Source: Isoetes taiwanensis (taxonomy: Eukaryota > Streptophyta > Lycopodiopsida > Isoetales > Isoetaceae). Taken from it: a DNA stretch of 64,000 nt. The translations under genes and the position numbers were made by a program. Every line of letters begins with the position of its first letter. Position 1 is the first letter of the stretch. Below, in pieces: positions 45,449 to 57,690 of this stretch. Below the pieces are notes generated by a model that did no database searches, was not told where the DNA came from, and worked only from the letters and a program-made list of their open reading frames with translations. Where the stretch lies: contig JAJEKV010000206.1 in assembly GCA_021234155.1 (NCBI GenBank), positions 928,001 through 992,000 of the forward strand, written 5' to 3'.

Positions 45449-46410
45449 ATGATCTATTGTTTGAGCTTGGAGCGGGTGCAAAAGTCCTTTCTCACTTACA
45501 GCCTTGGAGTTAAAAGAACGGTGCCCTATGCTATTCTTTTACAAGAGACAGGTTTTTGGCCTCTTCAACATTCTGCCATGAAGCGCCATCTCCACTATAT
45601 CTGCAAGGTGCACCACATGGACAATGTTAGGTATCCTGTTCTTGCACTTGCCATGGCTGAATCTCCTCAGCGTTTGAAACGATGTTGGAAAGAGCATTGC
45701 ACTACATGGTTTGCACGTTGGGCTGTGCAACCAGAACCTTCACCGATGCTTGCCGGTTCTGATCCCCGAGCTTTTGCAACAATATCTTAATGGTCGTTTT
45801 TCTCAAAAGATATGGGGCTTTGATTACTTTGGCCCAAGTGAAAACCGGTCATTATCATGCACACATAAATCCCACTTTGGCACGGGGCCCCAAGCTTATT
45901 TGCTTGCTTCATTGTCCAGGAACAAGCTTGTAGCTATTGCATCAATTAAGACGGGGTCCCACAAAGCCACGGATTGAGGCGTGTAGATGGGAGCGGCGCG
46001 AATTGCCGCGAAGTTTAGACTATGTGCTTTGTTGCCGCCATGGTTATTGAAGATGAAAGCCATACTCTTCTGAGTTGCCCCGCTTTTTGAGATAGTCCGA
46101 ATCATTTTTCGACCTTAGCATTCCATTCCACGCTTCCACAACTTCAACAAGACCATCCATTGCATGACTTGGCATTATACATACTTGAGGTTCTAGATAA
46201 ACGTCTGCAATTACTGAACCCTCAGTAGTCATTATCTAAGCTTGTCTAGTATCATCATTACTGCAAAGGTTTTTCCCTTGAAAACCTTTCGAGGCAGGGG
46301 TTTTTTAATCCTAGTAGTAATGATTGTACTAGCCCATTGTATGGGTCCCATGACCTATTGGTCTTCGTGGACGTTAAAAAAACTATTCTATTCTATTCTA
46401 TTCTATTCAT
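45449..46410 (+). mobile_element. Nested LINE fragment, 3' end with (TTCTA)n tail
   Basis: The plus frame 45449-45790 reads GVKRTVPYAILLQETGFWPL, HLHYICKVHHMDNVRYPVLA and LKRCWKEHCTTWFARW, the C-terminal region that follows reverse transcriptase in plant LINEs. Later, with frame breaks, come CRHGY.EDESHTLLSCP-type and LHDLALYILEVLDKRLQLLN phrases. The element ends GGTCTTCGTGGACGTTAAAAAAAC and a pentamer tail (TTCTA x5, about 46384-46409). It is 5'-truncated, as expected of LINE insertions, and younger than its LTR-element host. Confidence 0.75.
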
Positions 46411-48419
46411 TCGCATCTAGGAATGAGCTAGTAGCCTAGCTCTTAATTAAATTATTCAGGGTTGTCAACCCCATATAACTACATAAATTATATAATCTTA
46501 AATATGTTATCATGCAAGGCATCGATAGCACTCCATGATGGCATGTATCATAAGCTTTAATGCCTTGTTGATAAATTATATGTTCATAATAGCTGCATAG
46601 ATAGTTTTATCTTGTGTAGATATCTCAGTATCGAGATAAAGTAAGATAATAATTACATAAAATCTTAGTTAAACCTTCGCAAGGATGTAATTCCTTCCAA
46701 AGGCATTTAAGTAACTTTCATAGGATCTTGACAAAATAATAAGAATTTTATGCGTCTTTCCATAAGTATAGCAAATATAAAGTATATACATGTAAGGTTG
46801 ATACATCACCAACCAAGTAGCGAGCGAGAGTCATACGCTCAACACTTGGATCCGATGATATAAATCCTAGCCATATGATAAACAATTAAAATACGTTTCA
46901 AACTAAGTATGGCATCGATAATCGTATGATGACATATCTTAAAGGTCGTAAAGTTATCATATAATAGTTAGTTAAATATAATACTATTGGAAGCAATATA
47001 TCCAATACTACTATAATGCTAATATAAGAATATTACCGTAAAGGTAATTAATATAATTGCATGCATCGGGGAAGTCCAAACAGATCATGCGGGGGTCCAA
47101 GAATGTAATGTTTATTTAAGGCGTTAACGGATGCTAGCCGACGTGCAACAGTTGGTGGAGGAAGTACAAAGATATCCTCTAGCAGCAAGAGGCCGGCAGA
47201 AGAGCATAGCGACAAGCTCTGCATCGACAATTGCAAGAAGCTTGCTCCAAGGTGGGCTGGACAATTCAGGATAACCAAAAGAGTAAGTCTCCTAAAGAAA
47301 CACATTCCTAATCCGGAGGAAGTACTTGGAGAGACCAAACTTATTGGAAACAATGGGCGATCACCTTGAGATTGTTCCAGGTTCTTCTTGTCGATCCTAT
47401 AAGAAGACAAGAAGATCTCAATCCTCCAATACCCAAATGAAAGAGACACTTACAAGTGGAAGACGCCACGTGGGCACTACAAATAGATCTTGAGAAGCGT
47501 TACCTTAACTCATGGAGCAATGCAATGGTCGGCTCGTCGTCACGAAGTAATCGACATCGACACCCAAGAAATCGGATCAGGCATGTCGATTTGGGTTTAG
47601 ATTAAATTTCATGTGTAGCTAAGATTAATCTACGCGCTGGCCTATGCTAGGTATGGGTTGCATGCGTTGTTACCAATGATGAGACCACTACGGTGATCTC
47701 TAGGGCGTGGTGTAATGTCATTGTAGGCATGACCGCGGTTTTGCTTCCACGAAGTTGGGAGGTAGATTAGAAGGTCTACTTACGTCCCCACGGAAGTAGA
47801 CGACCTCGAGATAAGAGGTCATTCAGAATGCATGATAGGAAAAGCACCTCTAGTCAATGCCTACGGGGAGGGCCCTTCACGCCCCATATACGGGAAGGAC
47901 CCTATCTCCCACGTTGGCCAACTTCTGAGTGTAGGCATGAGTGGCATATAGGCATGATAGGGCGCTGTCTCCACGGCCATGATGGAAGAAACATAATCTT
48001 CCTATGCCGGGAGATATGCCTTGCATCCATATAATTGTATTTAATGGGTGGTTCCCTAACAACCAATATCTATAATAATTAAATGTATGCTAGCGTAGTG
48101 TGGACCTGCATGCCAATAGGGGAGTCTCTACGGGAGGAAGGTCCTGCTTGTAAAGACTTGCAACACATAATTTTGTCACGATGTGTTGTAAGGAAACGAT
48201 GTGGAACCTTAAGTAGGAAATTTTGGAACTATGTTAATAATAATAATGGTGTAAGCTATAAAATTTTGTGAATAATAATAGATGATAAAGTAAGAGGGTG
48301 AAAGACTCCCTTACCATAGTATTAATTTTGCTATACATCCTATGTGTATTAAATGTGATTGCAGGATATGCAGGTTTCCAAGGTGGGGAGACGCGTGATG
48401 CTGAGGACAGCATCAAGTC
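46411..48419 (+). other. Retrotransposon interior, 3' part, no gene seen
   Basis: AT-rich up to about 47040 and mixed afterwards. The 133-codon minus ORF at 47048-47449 shows no domain. A stem GATGCTgaggacAGCATC lies at about 48397-48414, between two copies of the polypurine-like AAGGTGGGGAGA (about 48380 and 48420). Confidence 0.5.
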
Positions 48420-48432
48420 AAGGTGGGGAGAA
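48420..48432 (+). promoter_or_regulatory. Polypurine tract
   Basis: AAGGTGGGGAGAA abuts the 3' LTR start (TGTGACG at 48433), the position and composition of a plus-strand primer. Confidence 0.85.
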
Positions 48433-50037
48433 TGTGACGTTCCAACATAATATACGCTAAATATGTATATTATATCGCCATCGTCACCCGCATATGTCAC
48501 GGATGACATGTACTTTGCGAGACGTTATAGGGTTGCACCTAGGGGCAAGGGTTGCACCTAGGGGGCAACATTGAATGTTGTGCATGTTAAATAAACATAC
48601 ACAATTAATAACCCCATGGACCCCATTGCCAAATGGCTAAATCCCATTTGGCCAATGTCTAACCTAACCCTAAGGGTTCTATATAAGGGCTAAAACCCTA
48701 GACCCTAGCTCTCTTTCGCGTTTTGACCATTTAGGGTTTTTCTAGAGTTCCTTCCCATTTTCGCATTTAGGGTTCTCTTGGGCCATTTCGCCAAGGTAGG
48801 ACCCCAATTCGCATTGCTAGGCTCGAAAGCCGGATTTGCACAAATGTAATATTGAGTAGCGACCATTGTTCACAAGATCGGGGAGTATGGACGCCTTCCA
48901 AGGATCGGGGAGCGAGTTGAGGAGCGTGTATCTAGTCATTCTCCGTTGTGCAAAACCGTCTTTGGGCATGGCAATATGCCGGTTTAGCATGTTAGATCAT
49001 CTCTAGAGGCCTTATAGATCCCGAGATCCGAAGCTCTAACAAAGGAACCTAACTCGCTATGTAGTTAGTTAGTTTAGATGTTATTTTCTATTTCAGTTAG
49101 ATGATGATGGATGTATTTCACTCTGTGATCTCCATGTATGGGGAAAGGGGGGGTAGAGACCCAAAGCTGTGTAGTAGATGTTCCTAGCATAGCACCTTAG
49201 TTCCCTGTTACATGCGGCCCGTGCACAGGAGCCCACCTGGCTGTGGGTGAAGGGGCTAGGCCGGTTGATAAGGAGGAACTTGTCTCATCACGGTGACCCC
49301 CCTCCGGTAGTAAGGCCTATCGGGGTCTCGCAGCTAGGCTTAATGGCTTGTCACTGCGTGTGGGCAAGGCATGAGCTCGACACCGTGGGGTGGTGGATAT
49401 GACCTTCCGGTGAGTTCAAAGTCGAACACTGGGCGGTGGCCCTCTAGCCACTTTGTGATGAGCATGGATGCCTCTGGAGGAGAGGCAACTCTCTTCCTGC
49501 CTCATCGGGGCTGGGGAGATGCAACCCAGTAGTAGTAGCCCCTCTGGCTATTCACCCGGCAGGCTACGGTCAAGTCCCAACACTTTTCAGCCTACTCTGC
49601 AAAGTGTGCACGGGAGGGGCGGATGGAGTGGACTACCCTAAGCCATGTTCTATGCCAGCCAAATCCATTGCCATGAATTCTGTCTGCAATGAACTCTGGA
49701 GACCCTAGCCGTCAGTCATCCCCCTTGAGTCCGAGCCCTGGGTAGGATCTCCCCTTTGTTATTGTTGCTATGAAGGTATTGTTATCTCTGTGATATTGCT
49801 ATCTCTATGGTGATTGTATTTGTTTACTGTTAGTTGTGCTCACGTTTGTTTATTCACGCTTCCGCAGATAGGTCGACCCGATGGAAGACGGGTGAATGAC
49901 ACATCCATTCTTCCCTTGCTAGCTCATCCCGATGGGAGTGGAGTCAGGTGGATGGCCCCTGTCAGTGTAGCTGCCAGGGGGAATGCTCCTCCTTCGAATA
50001 CGATGTGGGCATCGTATAAGGAGTAGGGGACGTCACA
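48433..50037 (+). repeat. 3' LTR (1,605 bp)
   Basis: Same start (TGTGACGTTCC) and end (GACGTCACA) as the 5' LTR, same TATA box (48680-48687), and almost identical length. Differences are concentrated at C-N-G trinucleotides. Confidence 0.95.
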
Positions 50038-51072
50038 TGCCTTCAACAACTCCCTTATGAAACTGGAAACAAGTTATTTGGCAACCACAATCAACTTTTA
50101 AAATGAGATCCAAGTCAAAAGACACACATAATACTGTACCTTATTCTTTCCCTTATATAACAACCCATCTTGTACTGTCACAACTGCAAGCTGCATCTCC
50201 CATTATGATGTGGACAATGTGGTCTAAATTGTCCAGACCTTAAGCAGATCCTGAATTTAACATTGAGTTGCAGATAAAAAGATTTGTGGCCTTGAGAGAA
50301 GAGAAATTTGCAAAGAAAGTGTCCAACAATGGATGGACTCGTGGAATGGATGAACCCAATCTCGCCTTCTTTCATTCTCTTTCTTTTCTCCTAACTTTAA
50401 ATGGGAAGAAATCAAGGTAGATATAGGATCCAAGATGGGCAACTTCTTTTCCAGAATGCACATGACTGATAACGATAATAACTAGCTGGCTGGCAGATTG
50501 CATATCATCTGCAAAATTAAGGTGTATGTTTTAGTAAACGAAGGAAACATTAGATCAACATTACATAGCCAATAGCATACCAAATGGTTACATGTAAATC
50601 ACAAGTGCCTTACAATGATGCAACAAGTCTGTATCTGTTATACAAGGCACAACCGCATGGAGGAATTTTGCAGCTAAGGGAGTACAATCAGACTGGACCA
50701 TTGTAAGAAATTAAACTGACGTGCTTTGCATAACCACAAGCATGACTCTAAAACATGCAGGCTTGGGTAGTTGTGAATTCAGCATTCTGATTCAAAAGAA
50801 ACGAACATAGAGGAAGGCTCAAACAACAAAAAAAAATCACACAGCAAGAACTTGGTTCTTCCAATGTTCAGGCCTTTTGGGAAAAACCTCAATACCTTGT
50901 CGCCAAACAAGATGCATCCACACTCACCCCGGTTTTTGGTCCACTGTGGAAAACATCAGTTTTGGTAGGTCTACATGTCCTGTTTTCAAAGAATCCTACA
51001 TGTGGATTTGTGGAGGTATGGTTTTGTTCAATAATGGTGTTCTTTTTTCAGTGGACTAAAACACAATCCACC
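50038..51072. other. Flank of the retrotransposon, no supported gene
   Basis: On the minus strand a possible exon lies between TTAAATTCAG (about 50252) and AATAAG|GTACAG (about 50141), reading MQLAVVTVQDGLLYKGKNK near its end, but an upstream stop makes it doubtful. Otherwise AT-rich. Confidence 0.35.
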
Positions 51073-51560
51073 GTAGGAAAGAATACTTGAATTTCTACAT
51101 GTCTAATAATTCTGTTGTCACATGTCTTTATAGATGTAGGAAAGAATATTTGATTCTCTACATGTCCTATGCTTCCATTCACATGTCTTTATAGTAGTAG
51201 GACAGAGTACTTTATTTACTAAAGCATTGTAGGAAAGAATACATGAATTACAACATGTGTAATACTTCTATTGTCACATGTCTTTATAGAAGTAGGAAAG
51301 AATACTTGATTCTCTACATGTCGTATGCTTCCATGTCACATGTCTTTATGGTAGTAGGACAGAGTACTTTATTTGCTAAGGCATTGTAGGAAAGAATACA
51401 TGAATTACGACATGTGTAATACTTCTATTGTCACGTGTCTTTATAGAAGTAGGAAAGAATACTTGATTGTCTACATGTCGTATCCTTCCATATCACGGGT
51501 CTTTCTAGTGGTAGGACAGAGTACTTGATTTGCTACATGTGATGCACGTGCACGATCACA
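51073..51560. repeat. Minisatellite, about 63-bp unit in a ~186-bp higher-order repeat
   Basis: The unit 'gtaggaaagaatacttgattctctacatgtcgtatgcttccatgtcacatgtctttatag' repeats about eight times. Every third copy has the variant 'gtaggacagagtactttattt-ctaa-gcatt', giving a trimeric period of about 186 bp. Confidence 0.9.
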
Positions 51561-51614
51561 TGTCCTTATACTAGTATTCCATGTAAGACAAGTTACTTCA
51601 ACTACTTCAATTAC

Positions 51615-52155
51615 TTAACGCCTATTTTTTTGCATAACAAAACCATCAAGAATTTGATTTGTATTCCTTGAGGGGGTGCAGGACCACGCAACAAATCCCT
51701 AAGCATTAATGTCATAGGACCATTTAGAAAATCCTAACAATATCCTAACATTTTGGATATTGTTAGAAGGAAGGAAGTTATTGTTAGAGAAAGACCATTA
51801 AACCACGCCTACATTTTTGCATAACAAACCATTAAGAATTGTGAGATGTATTTCTTCATGGAGGAAAGGACCATTGCAACAAATCCTCAAGCATTAAAAT
51901 GGCAAGACCATGCAATATCCTAATATTATTCCCCCATTTTGGATATCGTTAGTGGAACACCATTAAACCATTCCTACATCTTGGTATAATTTAGACCATT
52001 AAGAATTTGAGATGTAATTGTCTATGAGGAATATATAGGACCATTGCAAGAAATCCCCAAGCATTATAAAATGGCAAGACTATGCAATATCCTAACATTA
52101 TCCCCCCATTTTGGATATCATTAGTGGAACACCATTAAACCATGCCTATATCTAG
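51615..52155. repeat. Three tandem copies of a ~175-190-bp unit
   Basis: 'cctacatttttgcataacaaaccattaagaatt ... ggaacaccattaaacca' starts at about 51622, 51808 and 51979, with 'atggcaagac-atgcaatatcctaa' also repeated. The unit is unrelated to the neighbouring minisatellite. Confidence 0.85.
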
Positions 52156-52179
52156 TTGGTACTAAGGTTCGCTATAGAC

Positions 52180-52345
52180 GATCCAATAGTTATCCACGTC
52201 ATCCAATGGTTTTAATTGTATCTAATTTATCTTATCCAATGGTTCTTTCTAACGATTTGCACTAAGAATCCAATGGTTATTTGAAAACAAGATAACTTAT
52301 TGCACTTAGACGATTTGCACTAAGAATCCAATGGTTCTTTGAAAT
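52180..52345. repeat. Short repeats of ATCCAATGGTT
   Basis: Five copies of 'atccaatggtt' or 'atccaatagtt', two of them within a longer duplicate 'acgatttgcactaagaatccaatggtt' (about 52253 and 52310). Confidence 0.8.
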
Positions 52346-52421
52346 GCAACAAAATTCACGATGAGAGATAGCCGAGGCAACAAAATTCGAGACGTAATCC
52401 TAGCACTATGCTCTCACTTAC

Positions 52422-52529
52422 CTCGAACAGAAGCCCAAAGAAGGCCGCCCATGCCGATTCTTCCTCCTCGCCTCCAACGTGGTCGCTCGAAACCGCCAGC
52501 TGGTTCTCGGCTCCCGACTCCAACTCCAT
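52422..52529 (-). CDS. Candidate first exon of an unidentified minus-strand gene
   Basis: From ATG at 52529-52527 a 36-codon frame reads MELESGAENQLAVSSDHVGG then EEEESAWAAFFGLLFE and ends exactly at a strong donor GAG|GTAAGTGAG. High GC, an acidic start and a hydrophobic end are typical of plant first exons and unlike the surrounding AT-rich repeats. The gene would run to lower coordinates, through the repeats and the LTR element; the candidate exon at 37235-37338 may belong to it. Family unknown. Confidence 0.45.
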
Positions 52530-53740
52530 GGTCTCCTTGCTAGCGTTCCCGACCGTGTGAAAACAACAAAAAAACCCACGTGATATCCAAACCCCGACGC
52601 CACCACCGTCGACAAAATACGGTGTGAAATAATTAATACATGCTATAAACCTTGGAAAACCTTATGTAACACCTCCCATTGCACTTATAATGATTTGCAC
52701 TAAGAAATAGAGATGTAATTGTTGGAGCCATAAGCAAAATACCACAGCCTAACACCTTAAACCTAAACACAAACTCGGGAAAATTTTGCTCGTGAAAACC
52801 TTTGCTTCCCGAGTCCACGGAAGGTATCATCGAGAGCTCCTCCGCATGGTAATCCTCTAAACTAGTGGCTAGACGTTATAGTTTGGCAGCCCCTAATTCC
52901 AAACGATTGCATCAGAATATCTTTGTCATACTTCTGCATAGCTAGGAATCCTTTAAATCGTTGACTAAGCTTCCTAAGGAGTATGAATGCAATCGAATTG
53001 ACAGGGTAGGTTTTTGCAGGCAGCTGAATTGGGTGGAAAGATTATCTCTTAAGGGCCTTTATTCTTGTTTAAATGGCAAACTTGCTGGAGTTCTGCTGTA
53101 AGTGCTTTCAGACCTTTTTTAAAGGTTATAATCTCCATAGAAAACTTTGTATCAAAGACATGACTGTATGAAGAATCATAATTTCTTAGACAACTTATGC
53201 AACAAGCAAACAATTGTTAAGACTCCTAAGAGAACCTCCACATCCGCATGAATGTTTGGTGCTTATGACAAACAGGATTGCTGCACCATACTGTGCTCGA
53301 ATGCATGAATGCGAAGGAAGGAGGACCCTAAGTGAAGTTATGCCCTTTAGAACTTGATAGGAAGTAAAGAATTATAGATGCCACAGGGGTTCCATCAGGG
53401 ATCAAAAGGGACTACTTCCTTTGCTGGTTCGCTCCTTCAACCTCTTGTATTGCAACCTCTTGTATTTTCCTGTAATTACATAGTTTACAACTTTGGTTGT
53501 TTTTACTTGTTAAAACTGGCCATTGAAACCAATACATGATTCAAATTAAATTCTAGTAAGAAATACATGTACTGATTGTTTCTCTTCCTATCTCAGGCAC
53601 CTCATCTCCAAGGAGCATACTGTCGACTTGGTAATGTAGGCAAGTTGTTTAAAGCACGATGCATTTTTACTTGTATTGAAGACCTTGCACTTGTCAATCT
53701 TGTGCAGCTGGAACTGCAATTCAGCAAGCTAGAAGTGTCA
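52530..53740. other. Upstream region, no gene seen
   Basis: 52530-52640 is GC-rich (probable promoter or 5' UTR of the minus-strand exon), then AT-rich without coding signal. A short plus-strand frame at 53576-53773 has no recognised domain. Confidence 0.35.
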
Positions 53741-53744
53741 CAGA

Positions 53745-56700
53745 GTGAGGCGTTCAAAGCTGAGCTCTCCTAGCTACCAGATGACGAAGAGTAACAGAGG
53801 TTTAGGTTTGAAGAAGCCACAATCCACAAGCAAGAGGCAGCTGAAGCTCTGCTTCTGCCAGAAGTGTGAAGCCAAGAATCCAGCTGGTGTCTTGATTCCG
53901 TACTCAACATGGTGGGATCACGATAGAGAGTCCAAATGGGCATCATTCAGGGCAAGCCTTCGCAAATCCAAGATCTTTGTGAGGGATTGCATTTGCCAAT
54001 GCCAAAGGTGTATTCTTGCCAATCCCCATGGCTTGTCTTTTAGGCGCGCAGATTATTCTCTGCATGATTTGGCGCATAAGTAATGCAAATCTTGGCTTCG
54101 ATGTTGGGGCTGAAGTGAACATGATTGAGGATCGGCGATGTGGCAATGCCTCGCACGTAAGAGGGACATGTTGGTTGCAGCCGTGTGGCCGCCGAGGAAA
54201 CAGAGGGTGGGGAGTGGTCGCGACACGATATTATTTGTGAGCCGAGGGCTTTTGTTGCTCCGTAAGAGCCCATTGCCGAAGGTGATCGCCATCTCGTTGT
54301 TTTTTGGCTGTGTGGAAGATCGGTTGGACAAGCGATGGAGACGAGGAGGGGATGATGATGCGCAGGGGGTTTTGAAACCACCATACTACGATGCAACCGT
54401 AGATGACCATATTCTCCCGGCTATAATGAAGCTAGAGAATGTCCTCGAGATGCACTCTGGATCGAAAGTTTGAGAGACGACATTCTTAGAGTTCTATTCT
54501 CGCGATGCGAAACAATCTAGTCTAGCTTCCCCGATCTCCCGTATGGGCAACGGGGACGGCTTTATCAATGGCCATAAAGTCCCTTCTAGTTCGAGGAGCA
54601 TGAAGCGCCTTCTAAAGCACCGGGCCTCACACCAATTCAGCGTTATGCAATTTGCTACCACAAAGCGGGCTTTCAAGGATCAAAGAACCATGTATTCAGT
54701 TGCAGTAGTTGATGATGAGAGCATTGTTACCGCTCCAATTGCCGTGTCCGCCCAACCCGCAGCTAAAGACACGGAAGGAAAGTGTACAATTTGTCGTGGA
54801 TTCCTTTGGCGAACCGTGTTAGATGATGTGCTCCGCGCGCCGCCGATTTGTTGGAATTCACTTCACAAACCGGAGGTTGCGGGATGACCGGGCTTGGCAA
54901 ATCAGTTGACTCGCACTGCAGGTACGACATTTGTGTGGAAGCACCATGACAAAAAGCATTTGGAGAAGTTATAGTTGATTAAGTTGCATTGTTTTGGCAG
55001 CTCATGAAACATTTTTGTCACGGAAAAATTTGGAGGCAAGCGACAAGATCTATGGAATCCAAAAGCATTGTTAGAGCTTCCAAAGAATGTGCCCCAAGTG
55101 TGAGATCGGGCATAGATGTTGGCCCGATGTTCACCCCCGCAGCCTTGGACAAGAAGGAGCATGGGACCGCTTTGCAGCTTGAATGTGCAAATTGCTCCAA
55201 TGAATTCAGATATGAGCCCGAGATACATTGCAGGTGACCCGCGCCATTGGGCAGCGATGTTGCAATGTGGATGGCTTCCAAGTCGCGGCCAACAAAAGTG
55301 CATTCGGTTGAAGCGCACTCTCTAGTCGCCCTAAATGGAGATCCGATGCTGCCCGAAGTCGAGGTTTTTGTTCTCCGCCATGTACATCCCGAGCGAAGCT
55401 AGTCGAGGGGGGGGGGCAGATGTGTTTGACGAAGTTCGAGGACATCATCGCGGAGAATGATTGACCGGTTGTTCCGCCACGGTGTGGAATTGGACTATGC
55501 TATCGACATCCCCGACTTCAAGGTTTGAAATTTAATAGGCATTTCATCCACGTGACTTCTTTCTTTGGTTTCATGGGAGACCACATTGCTCATTGCGCTA
55601 ATCGCCAAAACTTCGCAAGGTCCTTGCTTACTCTATTAAAGCCATTGACTTATCGATTGTTGCTTACCGCTGACTTCCTTGAGTGCAGCTAGCCTAAGCC
55701 CCGCGCCATTGCTTACACTTGATATCATTTGCAGGTGGCCTAAACCCATGCCGCTATCGCCATGTTCGCACGGATGGTGGCATTTTCAAGGAGCTGCACA
55801 AGAAGTCAAGATTCCCGTGATGAGCCAAAGACAATGGAGTTCATTCTTGAGTCCATTGACAGTACAAAAGCAAAGCAAAGCAACATTCAGGGAGCATGGC
55901 GTGAAGGGGAAGTCCACACTCATACGACTTCATCATTCGCGAAGGTCACGATCTTACCGCCAAGATCACCCCATTGATAACGATGCACACAGTTGTTCTT
56001 GGTAAAACGCTAACCCCGCTCAAACCCCGGAATGTCTTAGTATTGAATGTGGTCTAGTTTAACATTTTGATTATTTTTGTAGCAAGAGTTGTGCAACCGC
56101 CCCGACCCCCGTGATAATTGAATTGGGACTGTTCCTTCATGCAGTGTGTGGCCAAAGACACCAACGAGGACACCTTCAAAGTTGCTAGAGGTGAGAGACG
56201 GTGACACTTCAAGACGCAAGGAAGTTGAGAGGCGATTAGCCGAGGTTAAACATAACCGAACTCCGATTTATTTAATAGAAGATTTCCAGCGATCCTTTTA
56301 CGCTAGGGGTATTGGAAAGCGCATTTAACATCAAGCTTTTGCCCGGTTTTATGCTGAATATGTTTTTCGTGGTCCGATCTCTGAGGAAAGAATGCTCTTT
56401 CATCAACCGGCCGGGCTGATTGTTGTCGCCTCATTTACGACAACCAAGGAATGGTGGCTGGTCCCAAGTAGCCCTTTGAAAGTCTTGCTAACCTGCAAGT
56501 CTCCTGGCGGATCATGAGCGAAGCCTTCTTCGGAGAGAATAGCAAAATCATCCATCATATGTTCGGGTCGAGGCACATGATTGAGGACATTCGCAACTAC
56601 GGTGGGCTGGATGGGACATGGTGTTACAGGTATGCAACAGCCTTGAATTACTTTACATTTAGGGTTTGCTTAGTAAACTTCCGCCACTTACTAAGCAGGA

Positions 56701-57690
56701 TGGAGAGGCGCTTCTCGAAGGTTAACAAGATATGCACCAACCCCATGCACATGGAGCTCACTTTTGCAAAATTTGCGAACAAACTTTTTTTCTCGGAGAT
56801 TATGTGTGCTCGAATCCAAGACAGGAATGGTGATCTACACCCACAAAGGTGGGAGAATTTGCTGCGGTCATCACTTGAAGGGGACTTGCAGTCAGGTACA
56901 AGTAACCTTGTGATTCCCCTTGCAAGTGACCTTGTGATTCCCCTTGCAGCGATACATTTATAAGCTCACTGCCCTTACTGTTTGTATGAATTGGGTCTTT
57001 TGTACATGAATTGTCCTCGCTGAACTGTTATAATGTGACATCCCTACGTGCAGGGTACATTGCCACCAGAAATGAGAGGGACGCACGATTTTTGGGTTCT
57101 GTAGGTGTTCCAGAGGAGAGGCGAGAGATTATTGCAGAGACTCCAATCTTGAGCGAGAAGCCGCACTGTAGATGCCTCGCGAATGGAGCTATTGGCTGCC
57201 CGCAATTATGACCTGGAATTGACATCCAACGAAGTGAGACTGTTCAAGCATTGTTTCTTCCGTGGAACTCTCTTCCGGGTTGGCGATCAGGTCGCTGTTG
57301 CTTCAGACACGGATGTTCATGATTGGTATTGTCGACTGATTAACATCATCATATTCAGCACAACCACTGGATCAGCGTTGTGTTTCACAGGTCTTTACCA
57401 CAAGGTATGTCCTGTTGAAGGAAATCGCATCGAGAAAGATAGCACCGGGAAAGTGGTGTTGCAAGGAAGTGTTGGAATGACATCGGAGTGCATCAGACCG
57501 CTCAACCACCTGCTTAGAGAGGTTTGCATTTTAGCGGGTCACAGAGATGGCACAAAGGTGGTTCTAGAGACCGTGACACTTGAAGTTCCTTCGAGATTAC
57601 TTTCACCAGTGTGGCCGGGCATACCTCCACACTACCCATGCCGTGGGGACATAGTAAGATTGCGCCAACCCCGTGGTGACTAACTTTGAT
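53745..57690 (+). pseudogene. CACTA/Tnp2-like transposase, many frame breaks
   Basis: The first piece (from 53745) has LCFCQKCEAKNPAGVLIPYS, TWWDHDRESKW and, later, CICQCQRCILANPHGLSF: the C-x2-C...NP-G...H finger that opens many Tnp2-type transposases. Middle pieces include YYDATVDDHILPAIMKLENV and LFRHGVELDYAIDIPDFK (about 55465-55530). Then IIHHMFGSRHMIEDIRNYGG, LDGTWCYRYATALNYFTF and NFRHLLSRMERRFSKVNK (56547-56730), which matches the mother-domain end of Tnp2 (HHM...DIR.YG...WCYRYER). Last, NEVRLFKHCFFRGTLFRVGD and GLYHKVCPVEGNRIEKD (57216-57440) resemble the C-terminal part. Frames shift repeatedly and some gaps may be introns (donor-like sites near 55530 and 56630). The catalytic DDE stretch is not readable. 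Family call from motif order only. Confidence 0.5.

Larger units (their letters stand above)
37420..50037 (+). mobile_element. Complete LTR retrotransposon, large, without recognisable pol
   Basis: Two near-identical LTRs (37420-39023 and 48433-50037) start TGTGACGT and end ACGTCACA or GCGTCACA. A primer binding site follows the 5' LTR and a polypurine tract precedes the 3' LTR. Flanks read TGCCC|TGTG and CACA|TGCCT, a probable 5-bp target duplication with one mismatch. The 9.4-kb interior shows five leader hairpins, a weak gag-like frame and a nested LINE fragment. I found no protease, reverse transcriptase (YxDD), RNase H or integrase motif. It is best described as a LARD-like non-autonomous element mobilised in trans. 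The PBS/PPT style is that of plant Ty3/Gypsy-type elements, but without pol the superfamily is inferred. Confidence 0.9.

Noticed and set aside
39024-48432. gag-pol polyprotein in the LTR element
   Set aside because: I looked for reverse transcriptase YxDD, integrase HHCC and protease D-S/T-G contexts in all frames by eye and found none convincing; only a weak gag-like stretch remains.
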